From the NCBI GenBank assembly GCA_025965775.1, contig JAOPWG010000325.1, positions 1 to 24,327 of the forward strand: a stretch of 24,327 bases of DNA. The letters run 5' to 3'. How positions within the stretch are numbered: position 1 is the first letter of the stretch; every line of letters starts with the position of its first letter. This DNA comes from Modestobacter sp. GTDB taxonomy: Bacteria; Actinomycetota; Actinomycetes; Mycobacteriales; Geodermatophilaceae. A model generated the notes under the pieces. The model was not told the origin of the DNA and did not search any database. It saw only the letters and a list, made by a program, of their open reading frames with translations. A program made the position numbers and the translations under genes. Shown here one piece after another: positions 1 to 8,240 of the stretch.

Positions 1-616
1 CGCCGCCGTCCTCGGTCGCGACGAACACCGCCTGACGCTCCGGCTCGGGCGCCTGGTCGATGTTGCCGAGCACGCGACAGGCCGTGTGGAAGTGCCCGCG
101 CACAAGGCCGTCCTCGTTGAGGGTCGAGGGCTCGACGTAGTACCCGCCCTGCGCGGCCGGGAGAAAGCGGTCACGCACCAGATTCCGGGTCGACACCTTG
201 ATGGTGAACGGCCGGCCGACCGTCACCTCGTCCGGGGCCTCGGTGATCAGGAGCTGCGGGTTGTCCTCGGCCGCGCCGACCTCGCCGAACGGGGTGGCGA
301 CGCACGCCGGCCCGATCTCAAAACCGGTGTGCGGGGGCAGCTCGGAGTCCTCGCACGCCGCCGGGAGCGGCTCGACTGGCGCCGCCGCACCGCTCCCGGT
401 TGCAGCCAACGCGCCGTCCCCCGCCGCGGCCGGGGCACCGCCCCCCGCCACAGCCGACGTAACGTGCCCTGTCACAGCCGACGCGGCCGCGGCCGGCTCG
501 GCCTGCGCGGCCGCGGCCGGCTCGGCCTGCGCCGACGCGATTCCCGTGCCGACGACGAGCGCAGCCATCGCGACTGCAACGGCGACCGGCAGCACCTGTC
601 TGGTGGTCCTATTCAT
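1..616 (-). CDS. Secreted protein of unknown function, C-terminus beyond the left edge
   Basis: About 205 codons are visible and the frame stays open to the window edge, so the 3' end is missing. The start is the ATG at 616-614, preceded by a good Shine-Dalgarno (GAAGGAG) that lies inside the end of the upstream DUF4142 gene. The N-terminus is a classical Sec signal peptide: basic MNRTTR, then an Ala/Val-rich core, then ASAQA as a likely signal-peptidase I site near residue 31. An Ala/Pro-rich linker follows, containing a perfect tandem repeat (AQAEPAAA twice). After it comes a Cys-containing folded part with the segments TPFGEVGAAEDNPQLL, STRNLVRDRF and GHFHTACRVLG. I recall similar conserved secreted proteins in actinomycetes but cannot assign a function. 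It is probably exported with, and works alongside, the coupled DUF4142 protein. Confidence 0.7.
   Translation of the reverse strand, partial: MNRTTRQVLPVAVAVAMAALVVGTGIASAQAEPAAAAQAEPAAAASAVTGHVTSAVAGGGAPAAAGDGALAATGSGAAAPVEPLPAACEDSELPPHTGFEIGPACVATPFGEVGAAEDNPQLLITEAPDEVTVGRPFTIKVSTRNLVRDRFLPAAQGGYYVEPSTLNEDGLVRGHFHTACRVLGNIDQAPEPERQAVFVATEDGG
483..530. repeat. Perfect 24-bp tandem duplication
   Basis: Two identical 24-bp copies (483-506 and 507-530) lie in frame inside the linker of the secreted protein just after its signal peptide. They encode AQAEPAAA twice. The length is a multiple of three, so copy-number change would only lengthen or shorten the linker. Confidence 0.9.
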
Positions 617-618
617 GA

Positions 619-1494
619 TCAGCTCCTTCTGTGGTGTCCGCCGCCGAGGGGCGGCGGTCTCGTGACTCGGCCCCTCCTCCATCCGGCCAGTGCCCGGCCG
701 ACGAGGACGAGCAGGATGGTGAAGAGAGCGGTGAGCAGGGCGAACATGGCGAAGGTGGCCGCATGCGAGCGCCAGTCGTGGTTGCTCAGATCGGACGGGT
801 CGGGGAGCTCCTGGAACTTCACCAGCCCGGTTGATTCGAGGTACTCGATGTGCCGCTGGACGAACGCCATCGCCTGGGTGGTGAACTGACGGATGACCGC
901 GTTGCGCGTTGCGACCCGGACCTGCGCGAGAACCGGCAGCACCTTCCCGTGCGCCTGCCGCAGCAGGACGACGGCACGCTCGTCGAACGCGGCGCCGCGC
1001 TGCGCGTCGATCTCGCGCATCCAGTCCTGCTGCTCGGAGGTCGGCTCGGCCGGTAGTCCGACGTCGAGCCGAGCCGCGGCGGCGTCGACGATCCCGTCGA
1101 GCTCCTGGTGCTCGGCCGCGATCAGGCTGCCGACCTCACGGACCCGCGCACTCACGGCCCGCTCGCTCGCCCATGTCCCGACCGGCATCTCCCACAGACC
1201 GGCCTGCTTCACCTTGTGCAGCACGTCGCGGTCGTCCAGTTGGACCGGCTCACCGCCGACGGCCGAAGACGGAGCGGGCTCCGACTCGGCCGTGTGGTCC
1301 TGCCTCTCCGGCGTGCCGATCTCCGCGCCCGCGCCGCTGCCCTCGTGGGCGAGCGGGCTCAGCTCGGCCGCCTCCACGGCATCGAGTCCGTAGGAAGCGT
1401 CGGCGGCCCCAGCCGGCGTGGGGACGATCAGCACGGTGGCGAATGCCGCAAGGACGACGACCGCGGGGACCATCAGGCGCGGCCAGTGGATCAC
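619..1494 (-). CDS. DUF4142 domain protein with signal peptide and C-terminal membrane anchor
   Basis: The product is 291 aa from a GTG start at 1494; an internal ATG at 1473 is an alternative. Residues 8-30 form a signal peptide ending PAGAADA. Residues 31-85 are a low-complexity acidic linker. Residues about 88-225 match the helical, ferritin-like DUF4142 fold, with the sequence order WEMPVGTWASERA, IAAEHQELD, QDWMREIDAQRGAAFD and RQAHGKVLPVLAQVR. Residues about 246-270 are a transmembrane helix followed by an Arg-rich tail, so the domain should sit outside the cell, anchored by the C-terminus. The stop codon and the next gene's ATG are separated by two bases (TGA-TC-ATG), so the two are almost certainly translated from one mRNA. 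The molecular function of DUF4142 is not established. Confidence 0.85.
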   Translation of the reverse strand: MIHWPRLMVPAVVVLAAFATVLIVPTPAGAADASYGLDAVEAAELSPLAHEGSGAGAEIGTPERQDHTAESEPAPSSAVGGEPVQLDDRDVLHKVKQAGLWEMPVGTWASERAVSARVREVGSLIAAEHQELDGIVDAAAARLDVGLPAEPTSEQQDWMREIDAQRGAAFDERAVVLLRQAHGKVLPVLAQVRVATRNAVIRQFTTQAMAFVQRHIEYLESTGLVKFQELPDPSDLSNHDWRSHAATFAMFALLTALFTILLVLVGRALAGWRRGRVTRPPPLGGGHHRRS

Positions 1495-2222
1495 CAGCCG
1501 CGCCAGCGGAGCAGGACAGTGACAAGCGGAGGCCCGGACGGGCGGTCGTGCATGACTGGTGGCGTCCTCAATATCGGAACGGCGGCGACTCGCAGAGGTT
1601 AGGCATGCGCACAGCGTGATCGGAAGCCCCGTGACGGATCGGTCCGTCGAGAGCGGGGAGTCAGCCTTCGCATCGCCCTGGGGTGGGGCGGCGACCTCTG
1701 CCCGGCCCCGGCTGTGGACGCGGCCAAGCGCGCAGGTGAGAGCCCGCCCGACTCCCTCCCCCTCACTGCGCCGGCAGCTCCCGCACGACGATCACCCGAC
1801 ACTGCGAGGTGGGGCATGTCACGCCGATCCGAGGCGTCGACGACGAGCGATGGCCGTCGAGGCAGCCGGCTCGGCCACCGCGGCAGCACCTCGGTCAGTC
1901 CTCGCGAGACCGAGCTCGGATGGGCCTGCTTCCACGGCCGAGCGGGGGAGTGGGATCGTGCGTCAGGACTTGTCCGTCCTGGGCTCACCCATCTGCAGGC
2001 CCGTGGACGTGCGGGTCAAGGTGGAGGACGGCCTGGTGCAGGCGGTCGAAGACACCAGCCTCGTGCCATTCGCGCCTCCGCGCCCAACAGCTCGCCACTG
2101 ATCAGCCGCGGCGGCGGCGGAGACGTCGACGACGACATGCGCCGCACCCCGTGCCGACCCGTCAGACCCCCAGGGCCGCGTCAAGTCCTGAATCCGCGTC
2201 TGAGCTGCGCCATCGTTGTCGA
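1495..2222. other. Gap between the DUF4142 gene and the IS remnant
   Basis: No recognisable gene is present in about 730 bases. The only candidate is a 47-codon frame on the plus strand, GTG at 1958 to TGA at 2101, with a GGGGGAG seven to eight bases upstream and good codon choice in its first two thirds (for example RPVDVRVKVEDGLVQAVED). It could be a tiny gene or the head of one cut by the adjoining insertion-sequence remnant. I assign no family. The promoter of the DUF4142 operon should lie near 1500-1600. Confidence 0.4.
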
Positions 2223-2900
2223 TCACGCGGTGTTAAGTGCGTCTGTGATCGCGGTGGGGCTCCAGGCCGCGGTGCGTTGAGCGGCGGCGATGTTGGTGTG
2301 GCCGTCGAGCCGGGCGATGTTGGTGGCGGTGTTGCGCAGCGCAGCCATGAGCTGGGGTCCGGCGCCGACCCGGATCCGCGAGGCGTCTTCACGCTGGGGC
2401 ACGTCGCGGACGCGGTGAACGTTGTTCTCGATGGCCCAATGACCCTGTAGCCAGTGTCCGAGCAGGCGTGAGTCGGCGGCCCGGTGGTCCAGGGAGGTGA
2501 CCGCGTACACGATCTCCACCGATGTCTTGCCCGCGCCGACGCGTCGACGGCGCACGACCTTGATCGCCCGGCGGGCGTGCGGGAAGGGGTCCTGGGCTGG
2601 GAAGGGGTCCTGGGCTGGCGTGCCGTCCAGGTCGATGACCTTGATTGAGCGGGACTCGGTCCGGCCGTGTCCGGTTCCGCGACGCCGGGTACCGGGGGCC
2701 TGTGCCCACGGCAGGCGCATGAGGGCCTGCCGCAGCAGCGGCTGGTTGCCCTTGACGGTGAACAGGTAGTGCCCGGCGTGGGTGGCCAGGAAATCCGCGT
2801 GTGCGCGCTGGCAGTGCAGCGCATCTGCGGTGACCAGCACCCCGGCCAGCTCCGGCAAGGTGACCAGGGCGGCGGCGAACGCGGCGACCTCGTTGAACCG
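2223..2900 (-). pseudogene. ISAs1-family transposase, N-terminally truncated
   Basis: Roughly the C-terminal 220 residues of an ISAs1-type (DDE) transposase are present in one open frame, ending at a TGA at 2225-2223. Recognisable family blocks in order are FNEVAAFAAAL, VLVTADALHCQRAHADFL (second catalytic Asp), YLFTVKGNQPLLRQAL, VYAVTSLDHRAADSRLL, HWAIENNVHRVRD (catalytic Glu) and NTATNIARLDGHTNIAAA. The N-terminal part, including the first catalytic Asp region, cannot be found upstream of about 2900. There the frame runs into unrelated sequence and a microsatellite. No terminal inverted repeats or target duplications were visible. This is a dead IS fragment, not a mobile element. Confidence 0.85.
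2581..2616. repeat. Perfect 18-bp tandem duplication inside the transposase remnant
   Basis: An 18-bp unit occurs twice without mismatch (2581-2598, 2599-2616) and inserts a second AQDPFP into the transposase. It keeps the frame and looks like a recent slippage event. Confidence 0.9.
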
Positions 2901-3046
2901 CGCCGGGTTCAGTGGAGGCTTGGTGCTGCCGAAGCGGGACGGGGCTCCTGCGCTGAGGTAGCGGTGGCGCGCAGCGCCTCGTGCCGCCCGACGCTTCGCG
3001 ACGAAAAGCCTCGGCGCAGCCTCGCGTGCGCGACTGGGCGGTAGAC

Positions 3047-3081
3047 GTGCGGTGCGGTGCGGTGCGGTGCGGTGCGGTGCG
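3047..3081. repeat. Pentanucleotide microsatellite (GTGCG)7
   Basis: Seven perfect head-to-tail copies of GTGCG lie between the transposase remnant and the damaged 3' end of the universal stress protein gene. The unit is not a multiple of three. Simple repeats of this length are unusual in such genomes. Confidence 0.95.
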
Positions 3082-3117
3082 AGGCGTCGGCACAGGCCAC
3101 CGGGCTGCCACCGGGCG

Positions 3118-3549
3118 CTAGCCGCATCTGACGGCTGTGACGTCCTGACCGAGATCGGGTGCCTTGCACGGGTCGGCCACAATGGCGCCCATGCCGCCGG
3201 CGCCACGGGCGCCCAGCACGATCAGCTGGGCCTCGGCGGAGGCGGCGCGCAACAGTTCCACTGGGCGGCCGTCCAGGACCGACCAGCTCGTGCGGCCCTC
3301 ACCGGCGACAGGCGCCACCGCGGCCTCGACCGACCGGAGGACCTCGGCGGCGCTGTCGTGCAGGGCGGCGGGGACCCGGGAGCCGGGCGCAACGGTGACC
3401 ACCTCGCTGAAGGGCGAGTTGAGGGCGAACAGCAGCCGCAGCGGCGCGGACCGCCGCCGCGCCTCCTCGGCCGCCAGGTGGGCGGCCCGGCGAGAGTTCT
3501 CGGACCCGTCGACGCCGGCGACGACCGGCCGCACGGAGGACTGGCTCAT
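3118..3549 (-). CDS. Universal stress protein (UspA family), abnormal C-terminus
   Basis: The product is 143 aa. It starts at ATG 3549 with AGAGGAG about seven bases upstream. The first 115 residues follow the family: VVAGVDGSENSRRA near the N-terminus, a DGRPVELLRAA segment, and LIVLGARGAGGMG at the start of the nucleotide-binding loop. In the family this loop continues G-(9 residues)-G-S/T and ends with a HAPCPVVVV-like strand. Here the sequence after GGMGAIV becomes ADPCKAPDLGQDVTAVRCG and stops, so the ATP-binding signature and last strand are missing. The break lies towards the IS remnant, suggesting an old IS-associated deletion. It follows the CBS-BON gene by 28 bases and probably shares its transcript. 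It may be non-functional. Confidence 0.75.
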   Translation of the reverse strand: MSQSSVRPVVAGVDGSENSRRAAHLAAEEARRRSAPLRLLFALNSPFSEVVTVAPGSRVPAALHDSAAEVLRSVEAAVAPVAGEGRTSWSVLDGRPVELLRAASAEAQLIVLGARGAGGMGAIVADPCKAPDLGQDVTAVRCG

Positions 3550-3577
3550 GGACGTCTCCTCTGCTGAGCGGGACGGG

Positions 3578-4282
3578 TCAGGACGTGGCGCCGGCGGTCT
3601 GCGGTGCCGGGGGCGCGCCGTGGGCTGTGCCGGGGGTCGAGCCCTGCAGCCGGACGGCCACCACCCCAGGCACGGTGCGGGCCAGGGTCACGACCGCCCG
3701 GCTCTCCACGGCCTCTTCCTCATCGGCGATCTCGACGAGGGCGGCGTCGCCAGCCGGACCGGCGGTGGGTACGGGGGTGAGGGTCACCACCCCCTCGGTG
3801 ACCTCGATCTGCCAGCTGTCGAACCGCTGGGTGTAGCTCTCGACGAGGCGGTGCACGTCGTGCCGGACCTGGTCGTCGGAGCGGACCAGAGTGCGCAGCA
3901 GGTCCCGGCGGCTGACGATGCCGACCAGCCGCTCGCCGTCGACCACCGGGACGCTGCGCAGCTGCTCGTCGAGGAAGATCCGGGCCACGTCCGCGACGTC
4001 GGCGGTGATCAGCACGGTGCGGACCCGGGCGGTCATCACGCCCCCCACCAGCATCGGGGGAGGGGCGCTCCCGGGCTCCCGGCGCAGGTGCAGACGCGGG
4101 TCCTGGGGCAGCCGGTCCCGCAGCACGTCGGCCTCCGCCACGATGCCGATCACCCGGTTCGCGTCGTCCACCACGGGCACCGCGGCGAAGCCCCGCTCGG
4201 CCATGATCTCCGCGGCGGTCCGTGTGGACGTGTCCGTCCCGACGCTGACCACCTCGCGCGTCATGACGTCCCTGACCTGCAC
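3578..4282 (-). CDS. Tandem CBS-domain protein with C-terminal BON domain
   Basis: The product is 234 aa from GTG 4282, chosen because GGAGG lies five bases upstream. The frame also offers a GTG at 4294, which would add four residues. CBS domain 1 spans about residues 3-55 (VRDVMTREVVSVGTDTST to VIGIVAEADVL). CBS domain 2 spans about 80-132 (GGVMTARVRTV to LVGIVSRRDLLRTL). A BON-like segment spans about 138-213 (VRHDVHRLVESY, IEVTEGVVTLTP, VPGVVAVR). CBS pairs bind adenosine nucleotides, and BON modules are thought to bind lipid or protein surfaces. CBS-BON proteins in actinomycetes are usually cytoplasmic energy or stress sensors without a defined reaction. The pairing with a universal stress protein fits a dormancy or stress role, by inference. 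Confidence 0.85.
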   Translation of the reverse strand: MQVRDVMTREVVSVGTDTSTRTAAEIMAERGFAAVPVVDDANRVIGIVAEADVLRDRLPQDPRLHLRREPGSAPPPMLVGGVMTARVRTVLITADVADVARIFLDEQLRSVPVVDGERLVGIVSRRDLLRTLVRSDDQVRHDVHRLVESYTQRFDSWQIEVTEGVVTLTPVPTAGPAGDAALVEIADEEEAVESRAVVTLARTVPGVVAVRLQGSTPGTAHGAPPAPQTAGATS

Positions 4283-4449
4283 GACTGCCTCCACGGGCCG
4301 GCACCCGGGTCGCTCCGGGCGGTGAGGCCGACGCTAGGCCCGCCGACCGGCCGCGCCAAGGGCCATGCGGTCGGATCGTGCAAGGATCTCTGCCCCTGAG
4401 CGCCCCGGACCGGCAGATTCGGGCCGGAGGCCCGCACGGCAGGGGGGAG

Positions 4450-4863
4450 GACGACGTCGGCGCCGTCCTGGCCGTCAGCGCGGCGACCGCGGACCGCTCG
4501 TCCTCGACGGTGTCGCCGCTGGGGTGCCCCGCGCTCTCGCTGATGGCCTGGGCGTAGCCATCCTCGTACCGGGTCAGTGCGGGTCGATGAGGCCCGGGAT
4601 CACCGCGTTGACGAGCGCCGATGTCCCGTTGGTCGGCCGTGATCGCCATCCAGCCCCGCCCGGTCTCCTGCACCGCTGCGCCCGTCCGGGCCAGGTCATC
4701 GGCGGTGGCGGGGTGGGAAATCGAGGATGGGGTTGACCGGTCCGGCGATGTCGATCCCCACGATGTCGGCGCCGGACCGCGCGAGGGCGACCGCGCAGGC
4801 GCGACCGATGCCCCGAGCGGCTCCGGTCACTACGGCCATGCGGTTCAGGAGCGAGTCAGTCAT
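4450..4863 (-). pseudogene. Short-chain dehydrogenase/reductase, frameshifted and internally deleted
   Basis: The ATG at 4863 (GGAG upstream) opens a normal SDR N-terminus: a Rossmann glycine motif in AVVTGAARGIGRACAVALA, then ADIVGIDIAGPVNP. The frame ends after 55 codons at 4696. Beyond it, other frames continue with DLARTGAAVQETGRGWMAITADQRDI. The sequence then jumps to family C-terminal parts: ALVNAVIPGLIDP, a further frame change, then ALTRYEDGYAQAI and GDTVEDERSAVAALTA. The whole centre, including the catalytic Ser and YxxxK, is absent (roughly 130 codons). At least three frame changes and one large deletion make this a clear pseudogene. Confidence 0.85.
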
Positions 4864-5400
4864 GATCAGGTCTCCACAGGAGTCGGTGTCGCCGCGCCGG
4901 AAACGGGCGACGGCGGGTCGGACGGAAGCCACGGGGGCCGGCGATCCGGGAGCCAGCGGCCCAGGTCCAGCGTCGCGACGCACGTGGCGGGCCGTGTCCC
5001 TGTGAACCGGCATTCCGGCCTCCTGCACTCGCGCCTTCAGGGCGGCCGGAGGAGGACAGGATCCTACGGTCGGTCCGGTCGTGACGGATGCCGCGAGGCT
5101 CGCTCCCGGGAGCTGCAGCGGACCCGTCATCCTGACGGCGGCAGCGTGGCGGAAGGAACGCCCAGCTCGGGACGACGAGACCGGTGGCGAGGTCGTGGCC
5201 GACCGAGGCTGGGCAGCATCCGACTCCGACGAGGTCGTTGCTGCCGATGTGACGTCGAAGAACGGAACCCGCTGACTCGAGTCATCGACGGGGGACGGAC
5301 CTCCCGCTGTCCCTTCCCGCCCTTCCGGTGGTGAAGTCACGTGCCATCGGTGCACGAGAGCGCTGTGTCGTGGAGGTCACGGGGCAGAGGCGGCTGGACG
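4864..5400. other. Gap with no recognisable gene
   Basis: About 540 bases between the SDR pseudogene start and the DUF1275 gene. Open frames exist on both strands, but none has a start with a ribosome site, codon pattern and family resemblance together. The part next to 4864 should contain the former SDR promoter. Confidence 0.45.
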
Positions 5401-6126
5401 TCAGGGCGCCCCCCGCGATCGGCCGTGGATCAGCGCCGCGCCGACAACGACGGCGACCAACGCCACGGGAAGGGCCGGCGCCCACAGCGGGGACACCCGG
5501 AGCACCAGGGCGCCGAGGACGGTGCCACACACAAACGCTGCCACCCGGGCAGCCGCAGGGGCATCGAGCCGGTGTGGGGCGGCGGCGAGGGCCCGCACCA
5601 GACTTGTCAACGTGCCGGTCAGGTAGGTCGTCGATGCACCGGGCGCCGCGGAGCCGATCGTGACCGTGCTCTGCACTCCCATCGCCGCAGCTGCCACCCC
5701 GAGCAGGACCGCCGAGGTGCTGGTCCCGGAGTGCCCCCCGGTCACCAGCCAACCCACCGCCACCCCGGTCAGCAGCAGCACTTCCACCAGCGCGACCAGG
5801 CTGGTACGCCGGCGCCAACCGGAACCTGAGCCACGCAGCCCGACCGTGCCGCCCGCCACCCCGATGGCGTAGCCCCCGACGGTTGTCGTCGCCCTCGCCG
5901 CAAGCTGACCGTCCACCGTGGCGATCGCCCGACCGAGTTGCACCAGGTTGCCGGTCGTGACGCTGGCGAAGAGGCCGCCGAGTCGCGTCACGCACACGAC
6001 ATCCAGGCTCCCCGAGGCGACGGCCAAGACAGCCAGCAACCGGGTGACGACCCGCTCGGGCAGCACGGCGTCGGTCCGCTCGACTCGCCCCGGCGCCGGG
6101 GGGCGCCCCTCGGCAGCCAGGCTCAC
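5401..6126 (-). CDS. DUF1275 (YoaK-like) integral membrane protein
   Basis: The product is 241 aa from the GTG at 6126, which has only a weak G-rich ribosome site. The open frame continues upstream to 6324, but those residues belong to an aldo/keto reductase fragment, so the longer start is rejected. The family pattern is clear: LAVLAVASGSLDVVCVTRLGGLFASVTTGNLVQLG, then five further hydrophobic segments, with the characteristic GVQSTVTIGSAAPGASTTYLTGTLTSLVRALA in the middle and an Ala/Val-rich final helix. Members are six- to seven-helix inner-membrane proteins, probably transporters, with unknown substrate. The length fits the family (about 220-240 aa). It is flanked upstream by the DHA2 exporter in the same direction, with debris between them. 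Confidence 0.8.
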   Translation of the reverse strand: MSLAAEGRPPAPGRVERTDAVLPERVVTRLLAVLAVASGSLDVVCVTRLGGLFASVTTGNLVQLGRAIATVDGQLAARATTTVGGYAIGVAGGTVGLRGSGSGWRRRTSLVALVEVLLLTGVAVGWLVTGGHSGTSTSAVLLGVAAAAMGVQSTVTIGSAAPGASTTYLTGTLTSLVRALAAAPHRLDAPAAARVAAFVCGTVLGALVLRVSPLWAPALPVALVAVVVGAALIHGRSRGAP

Positions 6127-6199
6127 GGCATGCCCCCCGACGGGCGCGGAGCCCCCTGCTGGGGCCGGTCCGATCCGGGCACCTTGCTGTGCGCGCGCC

Positions 6200-6416
6200 G
6201 TGCGCGGTCGGGCGTCATCCGGCCACCCCGCAGGCCCCCGGGCCAGAGGCCCGGACACCAGCACTCCGGTGTCGTGCTCGGCGGTGTAGGGCAGGATCTC
6301 GTCCTCGATGCCGCGGCGGAACAAGTGGTACGGCGGCGGCAGGGACTCAGCCGGCCGGATGCGCGGAGGACGTGCATCTCATCGACGCCGTAGTGGGAGA
6401 CGCCGACCTGTCGCAT
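6200..6416 (-). pseudogene. Aldo/keto reductase fragment with two frameshifts
   Basis: Only an internal slice of an aldo/keto reductase remains. From 6416 downward, one frame reads RQVGVSHYGVDEMHVLRASGRL. A shift near 6345 leads to PPYHLFRRGIEDEILPYTAEHDTGVLV-GPLARG, and a second shift near 6245 gives GLRGGRMTPD. These three pieces are consecutive blocks of the family, after the His-containing strand and before the cofactor-binding C-terminus. Neither the catalytic tetrad nor the C-terminal NADPH-binding half is present. The last frame runs on into the DUF1275 gene. It is unrelated at the DNA level to the intact aldo/keto reductase at 18335-19300 as far as I can see. Confidence 0.8.
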
Positions 6417-6449
6417 GATGCTTCCCCCTGCTCGTGGTTCCTGGGCGGT

Positions 6450-7961
6450 CTATGCAGCGGCCTGAGGGGCTGGGGCCTGGTCGGCTGCGCGATCCCGCTG
6501 GGCTCGTGCCGACCGCTTCCCGCCGCCGATCACCAGCAGCGCGACCACGGCACCCAGTGCGGCGATGCCCGCCTGCGCGGCGAAAGTGGCGTGCAGCGCC
6601 TCGGTGAGGACGCCGTCGGTCTGGCCGGTGAGCCCCGACGGCGGCCCGCCGAGCGCCGCCGCGCGTGCGCTGAGCAGCGTGACGAGCGCGGCCAGCCCCA
6701 CCGAGCCACCGATCTGCTGCGCGCTGGACGCGATCGCTGACGCCATGCCCTGCTCACCGGCGGTGACTCCCGTGCCGGCTGCGACGTACATGGTGGTGAA
6801 CGCCGCGCCCTGGCCGAGTCCGGCGAGGAGCATGCCCGTCCACAGCACGGCTTGCGAGCCCGCGGGTGACAGCCCCAGGTACAGCGCCAGGCCGACTGCC
6901 CCCAACGCCATGCCGGCGGCCAGGGTCCGGGCGATCCCCAGGCGCTCGACGAGCCGGCCGCCCACCTGGTTGCCGACGACGATGGACAGGACCAGCGGCA
7001 GGAAGCGCAGCCCGGCCTCGAGCGGGGAATCCCGGAGCACCTGCTGCAGGTAGAGCGTGAGGAAGAACAGTTGGGTGCCGAACGAGGACATGAACGTCGC
7101 CGTGACCAGGGCCCCGCCACCCACCGTGCGGATCCGCAGCAGCCGTAGCGGCATGAGCGGGGACCGCACGCGACGCTCGACGGCGACGAACAGGCCGAGC
7201 AGGAGCAGACCGGTCGCAATCTCGATCAGCGTCCGGGCCGAGGCCCATCCCACCGTCGGGGCCTGGACCAGAGCGTCCACGATCGCGACGGCCCCGAGCG
7301 TGACGAGCACGGCGCCCGGGGCGTCGAACCGCCGAGGCCGTGGCGCGGGGCCGCCGTCGCGCAGGACCAGCGGGGCCAGGACCATCAGCGCGGCGGTGAT
7401 CGGGACGTTCACGAAGAAGACGGCCTGCCACCCGAACAGGCCGGTGAGCACGCCGCCGGCGAGCACGCCGAGGGACAGGCCGCCCGCGCCGGCTGACCCC
7501 CAGACGGCGAGGGCCCGGTTGCGGTCATGGCCTTCGGTGAAGGTGGTGGTCACCAGCGACAGGGTCGCCGGGAACAGCAGCGCCGCGGCCGCGCCCTGCA
7601 CCGCGCGGCACGCGATCAGCAGACCCGGGTGCGTGGCGAGGCCGCCGACGAACGACGCCACCCCGAACAGGGCCACCGCGACCATGAACATGCGGCGCCG
7701 GCCCAGCAGATCGGCGGCCCGGCCCCCCAGCAGCAGGAACCCTCCGAAGGCCAGGGTGTAGGCGCTGATCACCCACTGGACCGTGCCGTCGGTGAAGCCG
7801 AGGACACGACCGATGTCGGGCAGCGCCATGTTGACGATCGAGTAGTCGAGCGCGATGACCAGCTGGGCCGTTGCCAGCACCGCCAGGGCCGCGGCCTTGG
7901 AGCTGGGCCCGGCGCGGTCGGCAGGGTTGCCGGACCGGCGCTGCCGGGCAGGACGGATCAT
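6450..7961 (-). CDS. MFS drug-exporter-like transporter, DHA2 (14-TM) family
   Basis: The product is 503 aa. The start at ATG 7961 is preferred because GGAGG sits five bases before it; an ATG at 8027 would add 22 residues. Hallmarks are LDYSIVNMALPDIG in helix 1 (motif D1 of DHA2 pumps), GGRAADLLGRRRMF (motif A) in the first cytoplasmic loop, and the antiporter-type helix 5 GSAGAGGLSLGVLAGGVL. About fourteen hydrophobic segments follow up to the Ala-rich C-terminus. Such proteins export drugs, dyes or metabolites in exchange for protons, and the substrate cannot be told. No TetR- or MarR-type regulator gene adjoins it. Confidence 0.9.
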   Translation of the reverse strand: MIRPARQRRSGNPADRAGPSSKAAALAVLATAQLVIALDYSIVNMALPDIGRVLGFTDGTVQWVISAYTLAFGGFLLLGGRAADLLGRRRMFMVAVALFGVASFVGGLATHPGLLIACRAVQGAAAALLFPATLSLVTTTFTEGHDRNRALAVWGSAGAGGLSLGVLAGGVLTGLFGWQAVFFVNVPITAALMVLAPLVLRDGGPAPRPRRFDAPGAVLVTLGAVAIVDALVQAPTVGWASARTLIEIATGLLLLGLFVAVERRVRSPLMPLRLLRIRTVGGGALVTATFMSSFGTQLFFLTLYLQQVLRDSPLEAGLRFLPLVLSIVVGNQVGGRLVERLGIARTLAAGMALGAVGLALYLGLSPAGSQAVLWTGMLLAGLGQGAAFTTMYVAAGTGVTAGEQGMASAIASSAQQIGGSVGLAALVTLLSARAAALGGPPSGLTGQTDGVLTEALHATFAAQAGIAALGAVVALLVIGGGKRSARAQRDRAADQAPAPQAAA

Positions 7962-8075
7962 CGGAACCTCCAGCGACAGACTCTCGACGTCCTCCAGCGT
8001 TGCCTCGGTCGTCCTGCCTGTCGTCACCGCTAGCCCGAATCCGCACTCCCCGCCGGCCGGAGAGTTCGCATGCCT

Positions 8076-8095
8076 GCTGGTAGGGCTTCACCAGC
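8076..8095. promoter_or_regulatory. Inverted repeat upstream of the DHA2 exporter
   Basis: GCTGGT-N8-ACCAGC forms a perfect 6-bp dyad, 115 bases upstream of the exporter's start. A 20-bp dyad here could be a repressor operator, but it could also be chance in GC-rich DNA. No regulator gene is present to support it. Confidence 0.25.
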
Positions 8096-8125
8096 CCGAC
8101 GAGGCAGGAGTCGCTGGCCCCGCCC

Positions 8126-8240
8126 GTGGTCCGGGCCGAGGACGACGTCCTGCTCCGTGCGGGGCCGGCCGACCTGCTCGAACGCTCCGGGGTCGAGGTC
8201 GTGGGACAGGCTGACGACGGCCCACGGCTCTTCGCGGGTG
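8126..8240 (+). pseudogene. Response-regulator receiver fragment
   Basis: One frame reads VVRAEDDVLLRAGPADLLERSGVEVVGQADDGPRLFA, the first third of a NarL/LuxR-type receiver domain (acidic pocket EDD, helix 1 and strand 2). The phosphoacceptor strand, the rest of the receiver and the helix-turn-helix are absent; the frame continues as unrelated sequence. It resembles the N-terminus of the intact response regulator at 19563-20222 (ADDDVLLREGLVSLL...GFDVVGQ). It lies just upstream of a decayed histidine kinase in the same direction, so the two were probably a two-component pair. Confidence 0.75.

Noticed and set aside
3046..3090. The GTGCG array as a CRISPR or origin iteron array
   Set aside because: The unit is only five bases with no spacers, so it is a simple microsatellite.
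2223..3117. An intact insertion sequence
   Set aside because: The transposase lacks its N-terminal half, and no terminal inverted repeats or target-site duplications are visible.
5401..6324. A 307-codon DUF1275 protein with a novel N-terminal domain
   Set aside because: The extra N-terminal residues are a slice of an aldo/keto reductase that reads in from a pseudogene. The GTG at 6126 gives a normal-length DUF1275 protein.
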